Origin: Anastrepha obliqua
Taxonomy: Eukaryota > Arthropoda > Insecta > Diptera > Tephritidae
Length of the DNA: 64,000 nt
Reading direction: 5' to 3'
Assembly (NCBI RefSeq): GCF_027943255.1
Contig: NC_072897.1
Coordinates: 63,388,406 to 63,452,405 of the forward strand
The stretch's first letter is position 1. Every line of letters starts with the position of its first letter. Position numbers and translations under genes: made by a program. Under the pieces are notes generated by a model, which saw only the letters and a list, made by a program, of their open reading frames with translations, ran no database searches and was not told where the DNA came from. Positions 1-11,099 of the stretch are shown one piece after another.

Positions 1-1060
1 AAGTGAGAGGGTTTGTCCGTTAATGCTTGGTAGAGTAAAAATTGGTACCTTATATCTGGTCGTAAATAGGATGAGTTCTGTTTTACGCGAGTTTAAACTT
101 AGGCCACAGCCTGTAGCGCAAGAGTTAAGCTCGCCTTACCCCCTTTGAATGATCCCACTGATCGTATTGGGACACAGTCCTGATGCCATTAACACCACAT
201 CATCAGCGTACCCGACCACTTTTACCCTACCTCCATTAAGTTTTATTAAGGTTTTACCAATAACACATAACCAGAGGAGTAGAGATAAAACTTTCCTAAA
301 AGCCTTCCAAATGGTTTTAAAAGGAAGGACAAAAGATTAATTGGCATAAAGTCCTTCGCTGATTCATGTCCCCTTCTGTCTACCTTCGGTACGAAGATAA
401 CTCTAGCAGGTTTCCAGCTATTTGGTATAGAACCTAGGTTTAGACACGCTTTGAAAATTTTCATTAGACATGGTAGGATACTATCAAGAGCTTCCTGTTA
501 CATCTTGGGAATAGTCCCGTTAGGGCCTGGAGATTTGAAAGGTGAAAAAGATTTGATTGTCCATTCTCTTTTGTGACTATTACTTCGGCAAGATACTGTG
601 GGTCATAGCGGCTCCGCCGAATTCTCCCAACACTGTTATCGTGAGCGCTACATCCCGGAAAATGAGTATTTAAGAGAAATTCTCGAGACTCTTCTGCCGT
701 AGAAGTCCAAGAGCCATCTGGTCTCTTGACCCAAGAAGCCATTGAATGATTTTTGGACAAAATACTGCTGAGCTTCGCAGAATCTCTGATAGATTCGATC
801 GAAGAACAAACATCTCTCCAGCTCTCCTTCTTGGCGGCCCTAGTTGCCTTTTTGTAATGTCTCCGACTTTCTCTGTACAGTTGCCAATTACCTGTTGAGT
901 AGCTGAGATTAAAATTTGATCTGGCATCTTCCCTTAATTTCGAGAGCTCATTGCTCCACCAGGGAGGATAAGATTTGTTGCTATATTTAATTGGATACGA
1001 CGTTTTCTAGGCCCTAATGAATGTCTTCTCCAATGGTGTAACCCTCCCGTAAGGGCATCT
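1..1060 (-). pseudogene. LINE reverse transcriptase, RNase H-type family, copy A (partial)
   Basis: Minus-strand open stretches at 670-927, 464-760 and 246-464 give the linker and the first RT blocks of a non-LTR retrotransposon polymerase, in order from right to left: a YPPWW-type segment near 960, a residual SPGP-like block near 530, then a PNSWKPARVIFVPK block near 420. Further left, the catalytic motif reads YADD at about 193-212. Frames change several times, so the gene is dead. The endonuclease half is absent because the element is truncated near 1060, next to the R1-type 5' region. The 3' half lies outside the window. The related copy at 5265-7890 carries the missing RNase H part. Confidence 0.8.
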
Positions 1061-2275
1061 CTCACAAAGAGTTGACGAGTACGACGACCCCGTGGACCCT
1101 AGTCAAGATGTCCCTCATTTCAGTGACTTTGTAGGAGTTAGCTAGAAAGTTAGGAGACAAAATCCAGCACATGTCTGTTCCCATATTGGGCGGTGTGTTG
1201 GTTAGTGTCTGTTCACCATGTTTGGTGCGACTGTATGTATGTAAAAAGCATGACCGGTATGCAACAGGGCGCATTGGGAGTCCCTGGATAGGTCGTTATG
1301 GCTTTCCACCTGCGACCTCAAAGGGGTGATGTGAGTTCGCTCTGCCGATGTGTTAGCTTCGTTGTATATCAGTAACCAGCCGCCTTGGACCCTGGTGAGG
1401 AAGTGTTCATTGGGCGAAAGAGTAGTAGCTTTCGTTGCTCCGGGGGAGCGCTGGTCCATCCGTGTTTTCCGGGATCGGTAAAGCGTAGGGCAGGCCCCAG
1501 GGAACTGGGGTAGGAGCATTGCCTCCGAGGGTGCACCCGCTCTTGACTATTTCGGCCCGCACCCCTGCACACGATGCGCTGGTTAAATAAAAAAGAATGG
1601 AAAAAATCATGGAAAAAAGACAAAAAGAAGAAAAACAGCAGAAGGCCATTACTGATGGAGATATAGAACAGAGCCCTTTCGTAAGGAAACCTCGATTGCT
1701 TCGCTCACCACCACAAAAAGCGAATTTGCCCCTTACAAGTGGAACATTGCCAAATATAGGAAAATCAAAGACGGTCAATGAAGGAGCTGAAATGACGCCT
1801 CAAGAATTAGACGTAAGAGTAACGTCAAAAGAGGTTAAAAATACTGCAAATGCGCACAATGCGCCGTCGCGTACCCCTGTAACTGCAAAGCACGCAAACA
1901 CAGAACGGGAAACCAATGCATCTCCGCGACAAGAGTTTATGCTCAATATGCGAGCTGAAGAAGAGGAAGCCTTAGAGAAATGTTTTAGAGTGTTTAGGAA
2001 GATGAAAGCAGTTATATTGAAAAGTAGGAGTATTTCCACGGAAATAAAGACCAGAGTCTCAGAGCTTGACGAACTATTTGGCGTCATGAAAAACTGCAGA
2101 AGAGGTTGCATCCGAGCCGAGAAAGCCGGAAAGAGCCGAAAGAGATCCGAAAGAAATCGGAGGTGACACCCTCGCAACAGCTCGAAAAACAGGTGTTGTC
2201 CAGGAGAGTACTCCTTTAACCGCAAAACGGAATGCACCAAGTCCTGTCGCACCCGACTCTTCGAAGAAACTAAGA
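1061..2275 (+). mobile_element. R1-type LINE, 5' region and ORF1 start, copy A
   Basis: About 535 bases without a plausible gene (1061-1596) precede a 189-codon ORF at 1597-2166. That ORF equals the 8426-8995 ORF of the longer copy and is the lysine/glutamate-rich N-terminal part of a LINE gag-like ORF1. It lacks the zinc knuckles because the copy stops at 2275, where an unrelated LINE 3' end begins. The reading frame that should continue is shifted near 2100, as in the other copy, so that frameshift predates the duplication. Confidence 0.75.
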
Positions 2276-2640
2276 TTCAACAGAGAATCTATAAGAAAGA
2301 TGATAGGTGTATTAACTGGTAATTTTTTAATAGGCAGCCACGCTAGAAGGTTAGGACTCCCGTACTTCGATTTCTGTAGAAGCTGTCTTAATACAGAAGA
2401 AGAGGAAACAGTCAGACACCTTTTATGTGAGTGTGAAAGCCTAGCTATGAGAAGACTGCGCACTCTTGATACAGCATTTCTAACCGATGTAGCGGATATA
2501 GCCCATCTAAAACTAACGAAGCTCTGCTCGTTCATTAAAGATACCGGGTGGTTTGAAAAGGAGCACGTAGAGTAAGGATAAGCTCCAGTGGTATCACAAT
2601 GGACCTGCGGAAGGTCTAAGTGTGTCTTATGACAACCGCC
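2276..2640 (+). pseudogene. LINE ORF2 C-terminal end plus 3' UTR
   Basis: The open frame at 2276-2575 encodes the cysteine/histidine-rich tail found after the RNase H domain in I/Loa-like LINEs: NRESIRKMIGVLTG, then FCRSC, then a TVRHLLCEC motif and a GWF end. After the stop comes a short 3' UTR with GTATCACAATGGACC and then the tetranucleotide tail listed separately. Only the last 90 or so codons remain. The join to R1-type sequence at 2275 is abrupt, so this is a 5'-truncated insertion or a rearrangement breakpoint. Confidence 0.75.
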
Positions 2641-2660
2641 CTACCTACCTACCTACCTAC
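2641..2660. repeat. (CTAC)n tail
   Basis: Five perfect CTAC units end the LINE fragment at 2276-2640. Simple tetranucleotide tails at this place are typical of Loa/I-like LINEs that lack poly(A). Confidence 0.85.
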
Positions 2661-2669
2661 CCTACGGTT

Positions 2670-4273
2670 CATCTAAAGATATTTTTGGAAATATTAAACG
2701 CATCACAGAATACAATAATCTGCATCTGAGACAGGTTTCGTCGTTTAGCGTAGATAACGCGGCAGTCAATTACGGTGTACACAATCCCGTTTTTCAAAAG
2801 CTGTTAGAGCTCAATAATAATGTTTCAAAAGCAAACTGCAACTGTCAAGTAAATAATAATTGCTTAAAGCACGCTCTTAATTCTTTATCTGTCGATATTG
2901 AAAACATACGCCATGTGCCCACTCGTTGGCTTTCATTGTCATCGGCTTTAGAACGGTTAACTTATAACTGGCCGGCTGTAAAAAGGTATTTTTTAATAAA
3001 AGGAGAACAAAACACTCAAAAGGAATTATGGGATTTTGTTACCAGCGGACAAGTGATGGATGACATAAGCCAAGAAAATGAAGAATGTTTTGAAGAAAGC
3101 ATTTCAGAGGCTTATTTATTTTTTGTTCACAATGCAATCCAAGTGTTTCAGATAGCAGTATTAATGTTGATGAATGCACTATAGTTGACATTGACCGTGT
3201 AATGCGAAAATTATTAGACAGTTTGAAAGCAGAATCAAAGATAAATTTTATAGAAACAGAGCTAGATCTATTTTTAAAAATCTTCCAGAACAAGATGGCA
3301 AAGATTTTAAAGCCGAAGTTGAAAATTTTGACAACTCTATCAAAATGTTATTGTCATCTTTTTGTCTTAAATACAAGTTATTGTCATGGGAGGAACTATG
3401 AATAGCTGTAAAACGATTCGATTTAGAAGGAAATATCAACATGGATGATATCTATTCAGAATATTGTTGTTTGCGTTCAGTGTATGATCATTTACCAAAA
3501 ACCCTATCAAATGATAAAATATGGTCAATTTTTTTCAAAAAATCAAACGACGAGATGAAAAATTTAAAAAAAGTAGTGTTTTTTGTCTTTTCGATACCAA
3601 TAAGTAATGCTTATTGCGAGAAGGTATGTATTTAGCTTATGCCTTTAGATTTCATAAAAGCAGAACTTGTTATAAGGCTTAATTTTGATAACGATTGTAG
3701 CTCGTTTATTGATTTATTAAATACCCCAAGTAGTAAAAACATGGTGCAAGCTGTCAGTAACAATAACAAATATATGCGGAATTAAAGTAAGCTTTGTACT
3801 CTCTTCTACTCTTGGTATTTAATTCTTCAAATGTCTTATCCTCTAAGAAGGTCGAAAAAACTTTATCCGTTTCTTAGACGGGCTTATTTGAAATTATTTA
3901 AACTTTTGTTAATGTTTAATATGTGAGAGAAGCTGAAAGCAGAAACCCAAGGAACTTTTGAAAATCCTGTATATTTAAAATAAATATAAAAACAACTAAT
4001 ATTAAAAAATCGAAAACTGGAGAAATATTTTAAGAAATGGTTTACTAAAGCATTGAAATGGTTGTATGTTTTTATTTATTCTTTATTTGTTTATATTTAC
4101 ATGTATATTATTTTTGCTTTATATGTTACAGAAAAAAATTTTATCAAAAAAGAAACTAACTGTTGTACGCAACATATTTAAAGCAGAATAAATTTAAATT
4201 TTTGTACAGATAAATCAAGCGATTTCAATTAACTATGTCCAGATGTATTGTTCATATGTCCAGGCTCAGGCCA
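2670..4273 (+). mobile_element. hAT transposon remnant
   Basis: Fragmented plus-strand coding runs from about 2670 to 3650. It includes a segment with CNCQVNNNCLKHAL, a PTRWLSLSSALERL block (the RW motif of hAT catalytic cores) and a SIPISNAYCEKV block that resembles the hAT C-terminal dimerisation region. Several stops and shifts break it, so it is dead. The stretch 3650-4260 is AT-rich and non-coding. It ends with CTGGCAACCCTA near 4262-4273, the inverse of the usual hAT end TAGGGTTGCCAG. The left end is missing or overwritten by the LINE tail, so no target duplication can be checked. Confidence 0.7.
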
Positions 4274-4293
4274 ATATATATCTGGCAACCCTA

Positions 4294-4983
4294 AGTGAGA
4301 GTCGAGTCGCGAATCTTCAGGCTGTCTTTTGTGATTGCAGCTTTTCGATGTGGTAGACATACGTTTTTTGCTGCACAGAAGCGTGTGCAGGCGTTGAAGT
4401 CGCCAAGCACGATTTTTATGTCGTGGCGGAGACAGTGCTCATAGGATCGTTCCAAGCGTGCATAGAAGGAATCTTTTGTTGCATCGTCCTTTTCTTCCGT
4501 CGGGCCGTGGGCGCAAATTAGTGACATGTTAAAAAAAAACGGGCTGTGAAGCGGATTATTGCGAGACGCTCGTCCACCGGAGTGAACGACAGTACTTTTC
4601 GAAGTCTCTCTCCAACAAAAAATCCGACACCGAATTCGCGCTCCTTTACATGGCAGTTGTAGTAGACGTCGCAAGGTCCTACGCTTTTCTTGCCTTGTCG
4701 CGTCCATCGCATCTCTTGAATGGCAGTGATGTCAGCCTTTACTCTCACGAGGACATCAACCAGCCGGGCAGTGGCACCTTCCCCATTGAGAGACCGGTCA
4801 TTCCAGATGCATGTCCTCAAATCGTAATCCTTATTTCGTTTGCAGGGATCATCATCAGTATAGGGATTTCTCATCCGAGCTTTTTTTAATCTCTTCATTG
4901 GGGGGGATTTTTAAGTGGCGGGTCCCAAACCCAGCGCACAACCAGCTATCCTAGAATGCTTCGCCGTCTCCCGTTAGCTCACA
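4294..4983 (-). mobile_element. RTE-type LINE, 5' fragment
   Basis: This is a second copy of the 5' end of the intact RTE element at 34677-37948. It carries the leader and the first part of the endonuclease, starting MKRLKKARMRN at 4898 on the minus strand and including IQEMRW. Compared with the intact copy, about 400 bases between the GDFNA block and the end are deleted near 4380, and a frameshift lies near 4600. Similarity stops at 4983 inside the leader and at 4294 in the endonuclease, so it is a rearranged scrap and not a usual 5' truncation. Confidence 0.85.
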
Positions 4984-5262
4984 CCTTATTCAGTGAAAAA
5001 ATGATTCAAAAACAAAATTTACACCAAAAGATATTGTTCATGATACTTGCAATGCCTTGTGGACAGAACTACACGACATCTACGTTGCTCAGCCTTATGA
5101 GAGGAATAAATGGAAAAAGATATCAGACAGGTTTGTAGTGCAAGCTAGATGTTCAAAGTACAATCTTTTGTTTTGTGTTCGTAAAAGTTGTATTCTAAAA
5201 CGGGAATGCCAAATTTTATTGGAGCGGTTGATGACAAACATATAAAAGTAGCCACCACGAAA
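4984..5262 (+). pseudogene. PIF/Harbinger transposase fragment
   Basis: Two overlapping frames read a segment with KDIVHDTCNALWTEL and ERNKWKKISDRF, then MPNFIGAVDDKHIKV. The last motif resembles the first catalytic-Asp region (GxxDGKH) of DDE transposases of the PIF/Harbinger superfamily. Frame changes occur near 5060 and 5200. The rest of the transposase is missing, cut off by the LINE 3' end at about 5265. Confidence 0.6.
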
Positions 5263-5264
5263 AT

Positions 5265-7890
5265 GGTGCTCAGATGCCAGGGCCTTGGAGGGAATCCCAC
5301 GCCGATAAACTTCCTATTGGCCAATATGGTTGTTTGCTTGGTTTAAGTGGTGATTCTTCCAGATTCCACCTAGCGCTTCCGCACCATTTTGTTGCCACAT
5401 CCTCCTTACCAACTTGTTTACCAGTTGTTTACAGCATGACTATATCCAGTATGTGCTGTTCAGGAACCTTATCAGGTTGTTGACATCTAAGTCAGACAGC
5501 TGTTCAAGACTCTCGAACAGCGGTTTACCCAGTGTTAACATTCTGTCCTTCCATAGGGCATTCGCAGAGGAAATGGAAGATTGTTTACTTTTTCTCCTGT
5601 TGTTTACAACTGTGACAATATGTGTTGTGAGGGATGTTTGTTCTCCCACAGACCAAAAGCCAGTTATGACTGCCGTTAGTCTCCAGGCGTCCCGTCGTTT
5701 TATGTTTATCAATGTTGACGATTGCTTTAGGTTCTATGGTGGCCATAACGTTCTGCTAATTCTGCATTTCGTCTGGTCTCTCCCTCTACAATCCGCGATT
5801 CGGAGGTATTTTACGGAAATTGCACTCTTGACTGAACCTGATGGTGTGCATACAGATTCTGCAAGAGCATTATTCACGGCAGATCCCCTACTTGTCAGTT
5901 TATCCGTTTTTTTATTACCTTGAATGCTCCGATGTCCCGGGACCCAAATTAAGGTCATTTTATGATTTTCGCTCAAGGTGGTAAGGCTATTCCGGCTTTG
6001 TTTCCCCCAATTTAGAGGTTATTGTAGCTGAACCCAGTGCCTGGATTGCAGCTTGGCTATCCGAAAGAATAGCGATATTGCCCTTAAAAGAGGGATCTGT
6101 GATTAGTAGCCTACAAGCTTCCCTAATTGCCAGTACTTCCGCCTAAAAGACACTGCAAGCATTAGGGAGACGCACAGATTTTTCAATTTTGAGTTTATGA
6201 GAGTATATACCAGCTCCAACACCACAATCCATTATACTGCCATCTGTATAGACTGTAGTGTCGAAGTTGTTTAGTGAGAATCCCTTATTCCATTATTTTC
6301 TAGATGGACAGAGAGTGACAAAATTTCTACTGAATGTTACCGTCGGGACGATGTAGTCAGTCCCCTTCGAGGTATACTGGGATTGCCGCAGTAATAGACT
6401 GGCATGGGCATGAGCTTTTTCCTTCCAGCGACCCACTTCCATTAACCTAAATGCACTCATTGTTGCCATATTCTTGAAATGTAGATCTACCGGAATAACG
6501 TGTGTCAGAGTGTTCAGGACCTCCCTAGGACTGGGTCTGATTGCACCGACTGTTATTGCACAGGCTGATTTTTGTATTCTGCTAAGTTATTTGATGTTCT
6601 ATTCTCTCTCTAGAGCTTTCCACCAAACTACAGAGCCATACGTTAAAATTGGTCGTATAACCGCCTTATACAACCATCACGTATACTTAGGTTGAAGACC
6701 CCATCTTCTTCCAAGCATACGTTTACAGGCATATTAAGCGATTTCTGCTTTCTTTACCCGTTCTTCAATGTTTAATTTCCAGCTAAGTTTGGAGTCCAGA
6801 ATTACCCCTAAGTACTTTGCACTGGGTGAAAGTGAGAGGGTTTGTCCGTTAATGCTTGGTAGAGTAAAAATTGGTACCTTATATCTGGTCGTAAATAGGA
6901 TGAGTTCTGTTTTACGCGAGTTTAAACTTAGGCCACAGCCTGTAGCGCAAGAGTTAAGCTCGCCTTACCCCCTTTGAATGATCCCACTGATCGTATTGGG
7001 ACACAGTCCTGATGCCATTAACACCACACCATCAGCGTACCCGACCACTTTTACCCTACCTCCATTAAGTTTTATTAAGGTTTTACCAATAACACATAAC
7101 CAGAGGAGTAGAGATAAAACTTTCCTAAAAGTCTTCCAAATGGTTTTAAAAGGAAGGACAAAAGATTAATTGGCATAAAGTCCTTCGCTGATTCATGTCC
7201 CCTTCTGTCTACCTTCGGTACGAAGATAACTCTAGCAGGTTTCCAGCTATTTGGTATAGAACCTAGGTTTAGACACGCTTTGAAAATTTTCATTAGACAT
7301 GGTAGGATACTATCAAGAGCTTCCTGTTACATCTTGGGAATAGTCCCGTTAGGGCCTGGAGATTTGAAAGGTGAAAAAGATTTGATTGTCCATTCTCTTT
7401 TGTGACTATTACATCGGCAAGATACTGTGGGTCATAGCGGCTCCGCCGAATTCTCCCAACACTGTTATCGTGAGCGCTACATCCCGGAAAATGAGTATTT
7501 AAGAGAAATTCTCGAGACTCTTCTGCCGTAGAAGTCCAAGAGCCATCTGGTCTCTTGACCCAAGAAGCCATTGAATGATTTTTGGACAAAATACTGCTGA
7601 GCTTCGCAGAATCTCTGATAGATTCGATCGAAGAACAAACATCTCTCCAGCTCTCCTTCTTGGCGGCCCTAGTTGCCTTTTTGTAACGTCTCCGACTTTC
7701 TCTGTACAGTTGCCAATTACCTGTTGAGTAGCTGAGATTAAAATTTGATCTGGCATCTTCCCTTAATTTCGAGAGCTCATTGCTCCACCAGGGAGGATAA
7801 GATTTGTTCCTATATTTAATTGGATACGACGTTTTCTAGGCCCTAATGAATGTCTTCTCCAATGGTGTAACCCTCCCGTAAGGGCATCTC
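5265..7890 (-). pseudogene. RNase H-bearing LINE polymerase (RT, RNase H, C-terminal tail)
   Basis: Read on the minus strand, the domain order is linker and RT start (7756-7075), RT catalytic core (about 7050-6900), RT thumb (6900-6300), RNase H (about 6260-5740) and C-terminal tail (5712-5440). RNase H shows TDGS near 6245, AEVLAIREACR near 6140 and SDSQAAIQAL near 6065, then WVPGHR at about 5945. The RT motif reads YADG, whereas copy A has YADD, from a single T/C difference (200 versus 7029). Many stops and shifts are present. The endonuclease is absent. The order RT then RNase H fits I- or Loa-type LINEs; I cannot settle the clade. Confidence 0.8.
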
Positions 7891-9104
7891 TCACAAAGAG
7901 TTGACGAGTACGACGACCCCGTGGACCCTAGTCAAGATGTCCCTCATTTCAGTGACTTTGTAGGAGTTAGCTAGAAAGTTAGGAGACAAAATCCAGCACA
8001 TGTCTGTTCCCATATTGGGCGGTGTGTTGGTTAGTGTCTGTTCACCATGTTTGGTGCGACTGTATGTATGTAAAAAGCATGACCGGTATGCAACAGGGCG
8101 CATTGGGAGTCCCTGGATAGGTCGTTATGGCTTTCCACCTGCGACCTCAAAGGGGTGATGTGAGTTCGCTCTGCCGATGTGTTAGCTTCGTTGTATATCA
8201 GTAACCAGCCGCCTTGGACCCTGGTGAGGAAGTGTTCATTGGGCCAAAGAGTAGTAGCTTTCGTTGCTCCGGGGGAGCGCTGGTCCATCCGTGTTTTCCG
8301 GGATCGGTAAAGCGTAGGGCAGGCCCCAGGGAACTGGGGTAGGAGCATTGCCTCCGAGGGTGCACCCGCTCTTGACTATTTCGGCCCGCACCCCTGCACA
8401 CGATGCGCTGGTTAAATAAAAAAGAATGGAAAAAATCATGGAAAAAAGACAAAAAGAAGAAAAACAGCAGAAGGCCATTACTGATGGAGATATAGAACAG
8501 AGCCCTTTCGTAAGGAAACCTCGATTGCTTCGCTCACCACCACAAAAAGCGAATTTGCCCCTTACAAGTGGAACATTGCCAAATATAGGAAAATCAAAGA
8601 CGGTCAATGAAGGAGCTGAAATGACGCCTCAAGAATTAGACGTAAGAGTAACGTCAAAAGAGGTTAAAAATACTGAAAATGCGCACAATGCGCCGTCGCG
8701 TACCCCTGTAACTGCAAAGCACGCAAACACAGAACCAGAAACCAATGCATCTCCGCGACAAGAGTTTATGCTCAATATGCGAGCTGAAGAAGAGGAAGCC
8801 TTAGAGAAATGTTTTAGAGTGTTTAGGAAGATGAAAGCAGTTATATTGAAAAGTAGGAGTATTTCCACGGAAATAAAGACCAGAGTCTCAGAGCTTGACG
8901 AACTATTTGGCGTCATGAAAAACTGCAGAAGAGGTTGCATCCGAGCCGAGAAAGCCGGAAAGAGCCGAAAGAGATCCGAAAGAAATCGGAGGTGACACCC
9001 TCGCAACAGCTCGAAAAACAGGTGTTGTCCAGGAGAGTACTCCTTTAACCGCAAAACGGAATGCACCAAGTCCTGTCGCACCCGACTCTTCGAAGAAACT
9101 AAGA
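6830..9104. repeat. Segmental direct repeat, copy B (pairs with 1-2275)
   Basis: This is the second copy of the block described at 1-2275. Here both parent elements continue beyond the repeat: the minus-strand LINE runs on to the left to about 5265, and the plus-strand R1-type LINE runs on to the right to about 12904. Copy B therefore looks like the original arrangement and copy A the derived one, although unequal exchange could make either. Confidence 0.93.
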
Positions 9105-9956
9105 GTTTGAGAGCCTGAGAAATGGCAAGTGGTAAGCCGGCAAAAATCTAGGCCCAATACCGTGCCAAAAGGAAGCGATGGAGCGCAAAACGATGGAGCA
9201 AGGAAGGCTACAGCGAACCAAAAGGAGAATAAACGAGTATCAAAACCGAAATCGGAGGTTGTGTTGGTAAAGCCGGTAGAGGGCCACAGTTATGCTGAAA
9301 TCCTCAAAAACATCCGAGAAAAGACCATGCCAGACGAAACCACAACGGTGAAAGGCATAAGAAGAACCAAAACAGGCGCTCTTTTACTTGAGTTAGAAAA
9401 GGGGAAAGCAGTTAACGCAGATTTTTTGAAACAATTAGAGGAAACCGTAAAAGCGGTCGTTTCCATTACAACCCTCAGACCAATTTCAACTGTACAGATC
9501 AGAGACTTGGATGCCGTCACGGAGAAGAAGGAAGTTGATGACGCTGTGAGAAAAATGCTAGCTGGCACTAACAAAAATATCGATGTTAGGATCACAAAAC
9601 CTAATCAACGACAACAAGTACGTTCTTATGTTACTCTCGCTATTGAAAGCGCAGAAAAGCTGCTCAAGCAAAATAGTACCAAAATCGAATGGGTTAGTGC
9701 AAGGATGAGAGCTAGCGCGCCTCTGAAGCAGTGCTACCGGTGCTTCGGTGTCGGACACCTTCAATCAAACTGCAAAGGACCAGAAAGAAGCGGAAAAGGT
9801 ATATGCATCCGATGTGGAGAAGCTAGGCGCAAAATGAAAGAGTGCACCAAAGAGCCCAAATGCTGCCTATGTACTGACGCCAATCGCAGCGAGACAAAGC
9901 ATATGCCTGGCTCGGGCAAATGCGCGATGACAAAAGAACATGCAAAGATAAGATAA
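8426..9956 (+). pseudogene. R1-type LINE ORF1 (gag-like, CCHC zinc knuckles)
   Basis: ORF1 proteins of this group bind the element RNA. The first 189 codons (8426-8995) are charged and probably disordered, with a coiled-coil-like EEEEALEKCFRVFRKMK segment. The second open frame (9129-9956, 275 codons) holds a SYAEILKNIREK block, then a gag core, then cysteine clusters CYRCFGVGHLQSNC, CIRCGEARRKMKEC and a third cluster CCLC, the usual triple-knuckle arrangement. The two frames differ: the frame used downstream is already open from about 8931, so one base was gained or lost just before it. An in-frame TGA at 9108-9110 adds a second break. It is a decayed single ORF1. Confidence 0.82.
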
Positions 9957-9960
9957 GATA

Positions 9961-10817
9961 TGATTATACTTCAAACAAACATGTACAAGAGTAAAAATGC
10001 TAATGGAACAGATGGTCATAGAAAAAGGAGTTCAAGCAGTATTGATAAGCGAACAATACGCTTCCGAGAAAGCTTGGATCAAAGACGAGTCGGGAACTGC
10101 CACCATCTGGCTGCCTAGGGGCACAAATTTCGTAATAACCGCGAAAGGATCAGGCGAAGGTTTCGTCTTCTTTTAAAACAGCCAATTCACAATGATAAGC
10201 TGTTATCTTACACCGAACGACAATATAGATGAATTCACCCGGAAACTGGAAAGTATTGAAGACCTAAGGGCTTTGTCTTCCCCCTTTTAGAGGGACTATT
10301 AATAATAGCGGGAGAGTTCAACTTAAAAGCAACCGAATGGGGCTCCGCGACAACGAGCTCAAGAGGTAGACGAGTACTGGACATGGCAGCCAGACTAGGT
10401 TTAGTGGTGCTCAACACAGGAACGGCTACGTACCGAAGGCCAGGCTGCGAAGGCACAACACCCGACATAACCCCAGCATCGGAAAGCATAATCACCTTTA
10501 ATAAAGACTGGAGAGTCCTGGAAGATTACAACGGTAGTGACCATCAATACATCACGTTTTGCATTGAAATGGAAAACCAAAGAGTGCGTGAAAGTCGAAA
10601 TAAAAGTACACGCAAATGGAACATAAACAACCTAAACCCAGCGACGCTCCTTGCAACTATTGACGAAAATAAAGCGACGATCTGTACGAATAGTACAGCA
10701 AAAATACTAGTCAAGACCACATTGCAATGCATTACGATAGGTTGCAATGCATCTATGCCTAAAATAGATAAGAACAAAAAAAGAAATGCTGTGTACTGGT
10801 GGACACATGAGATTTAG
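9961..10817 (+). pseudogene. R1-type LINE ORF2, endonuclease domain
   Basis: The translated pieces carry endonuclease/exonuclease/phosphatase motifs in order: a GEFN-type block (IIAGEFNLKATEWG near 10310, usual form GDFN), TPDI near 10465 and GSDHQYITF near 10530, the last being the SDH catalytic motif. The segment 10383-10817 is open for 144 codons. Upstream, frames change and stops occur at about 10120, 10175 and 10290. In intact relatives this domain nicks target DNA to prime reverse transcription. Confidence 0.7.
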
Positions 10818-11099
10818 AATTTAGAAAGTATACTAGAGCCAGAAGATTGTGTCCGGCAATAACGGAATCCGAAGAGTACAAAAAGAGCAGAAAATAATCG
10901 AGGAAAGCTATAAGCCAAAGCAAAAAAGACAAATGGGAAGAGCTACAAAACGATCTAAACAATAACTAATGGGGGTTGGGCGACAAAATCGTTATGAAAA
11001 AGATAGGAGCCAAATCCTCTGCTGCTGATAAGAAAACTGAAGTGGTTAGCAAAATAGTCGACACACTCTTCCCAACACACATGAGAGGGAAGAACTCGA

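Larger units (their letters stand above)
1..2275. repeat. Segmental direct repeat, copy A (pairs with 6830-9104)
   Basis: This block matches 6830-9104 at a constant offset of 6,829 bases, with about nine single-base differences and no indel that I could see. It holds the 5' part of a minus-strand LINE (about 1-1060) joined to the 5' region and ORF1 start of a plus-strand R1-type LINE (about 1061-2275). Both copies share this junction, so one arose from the other by duplication. Similarity stops sharply at 2275/9104. The left edge is cut by the window, so the repeat may be longer. Confidence 0.93.

Noticed and set aside
1407..1778. 123-codon minus-strand ORF (and its twin at 8236-8607)
   Set aside because: It overlaps the ORF1 start of the R1-type LINE, has no domain and is low-complexity in Cys/Phe/Ser. 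It is preserved only because the block was duplicated.
1..9104. Two independent insertions of the same LINE pair
   Set aside because: The junction between the two oppositely oriented LINEs is identical in both copies and the two share the same ORF1 frameshift.
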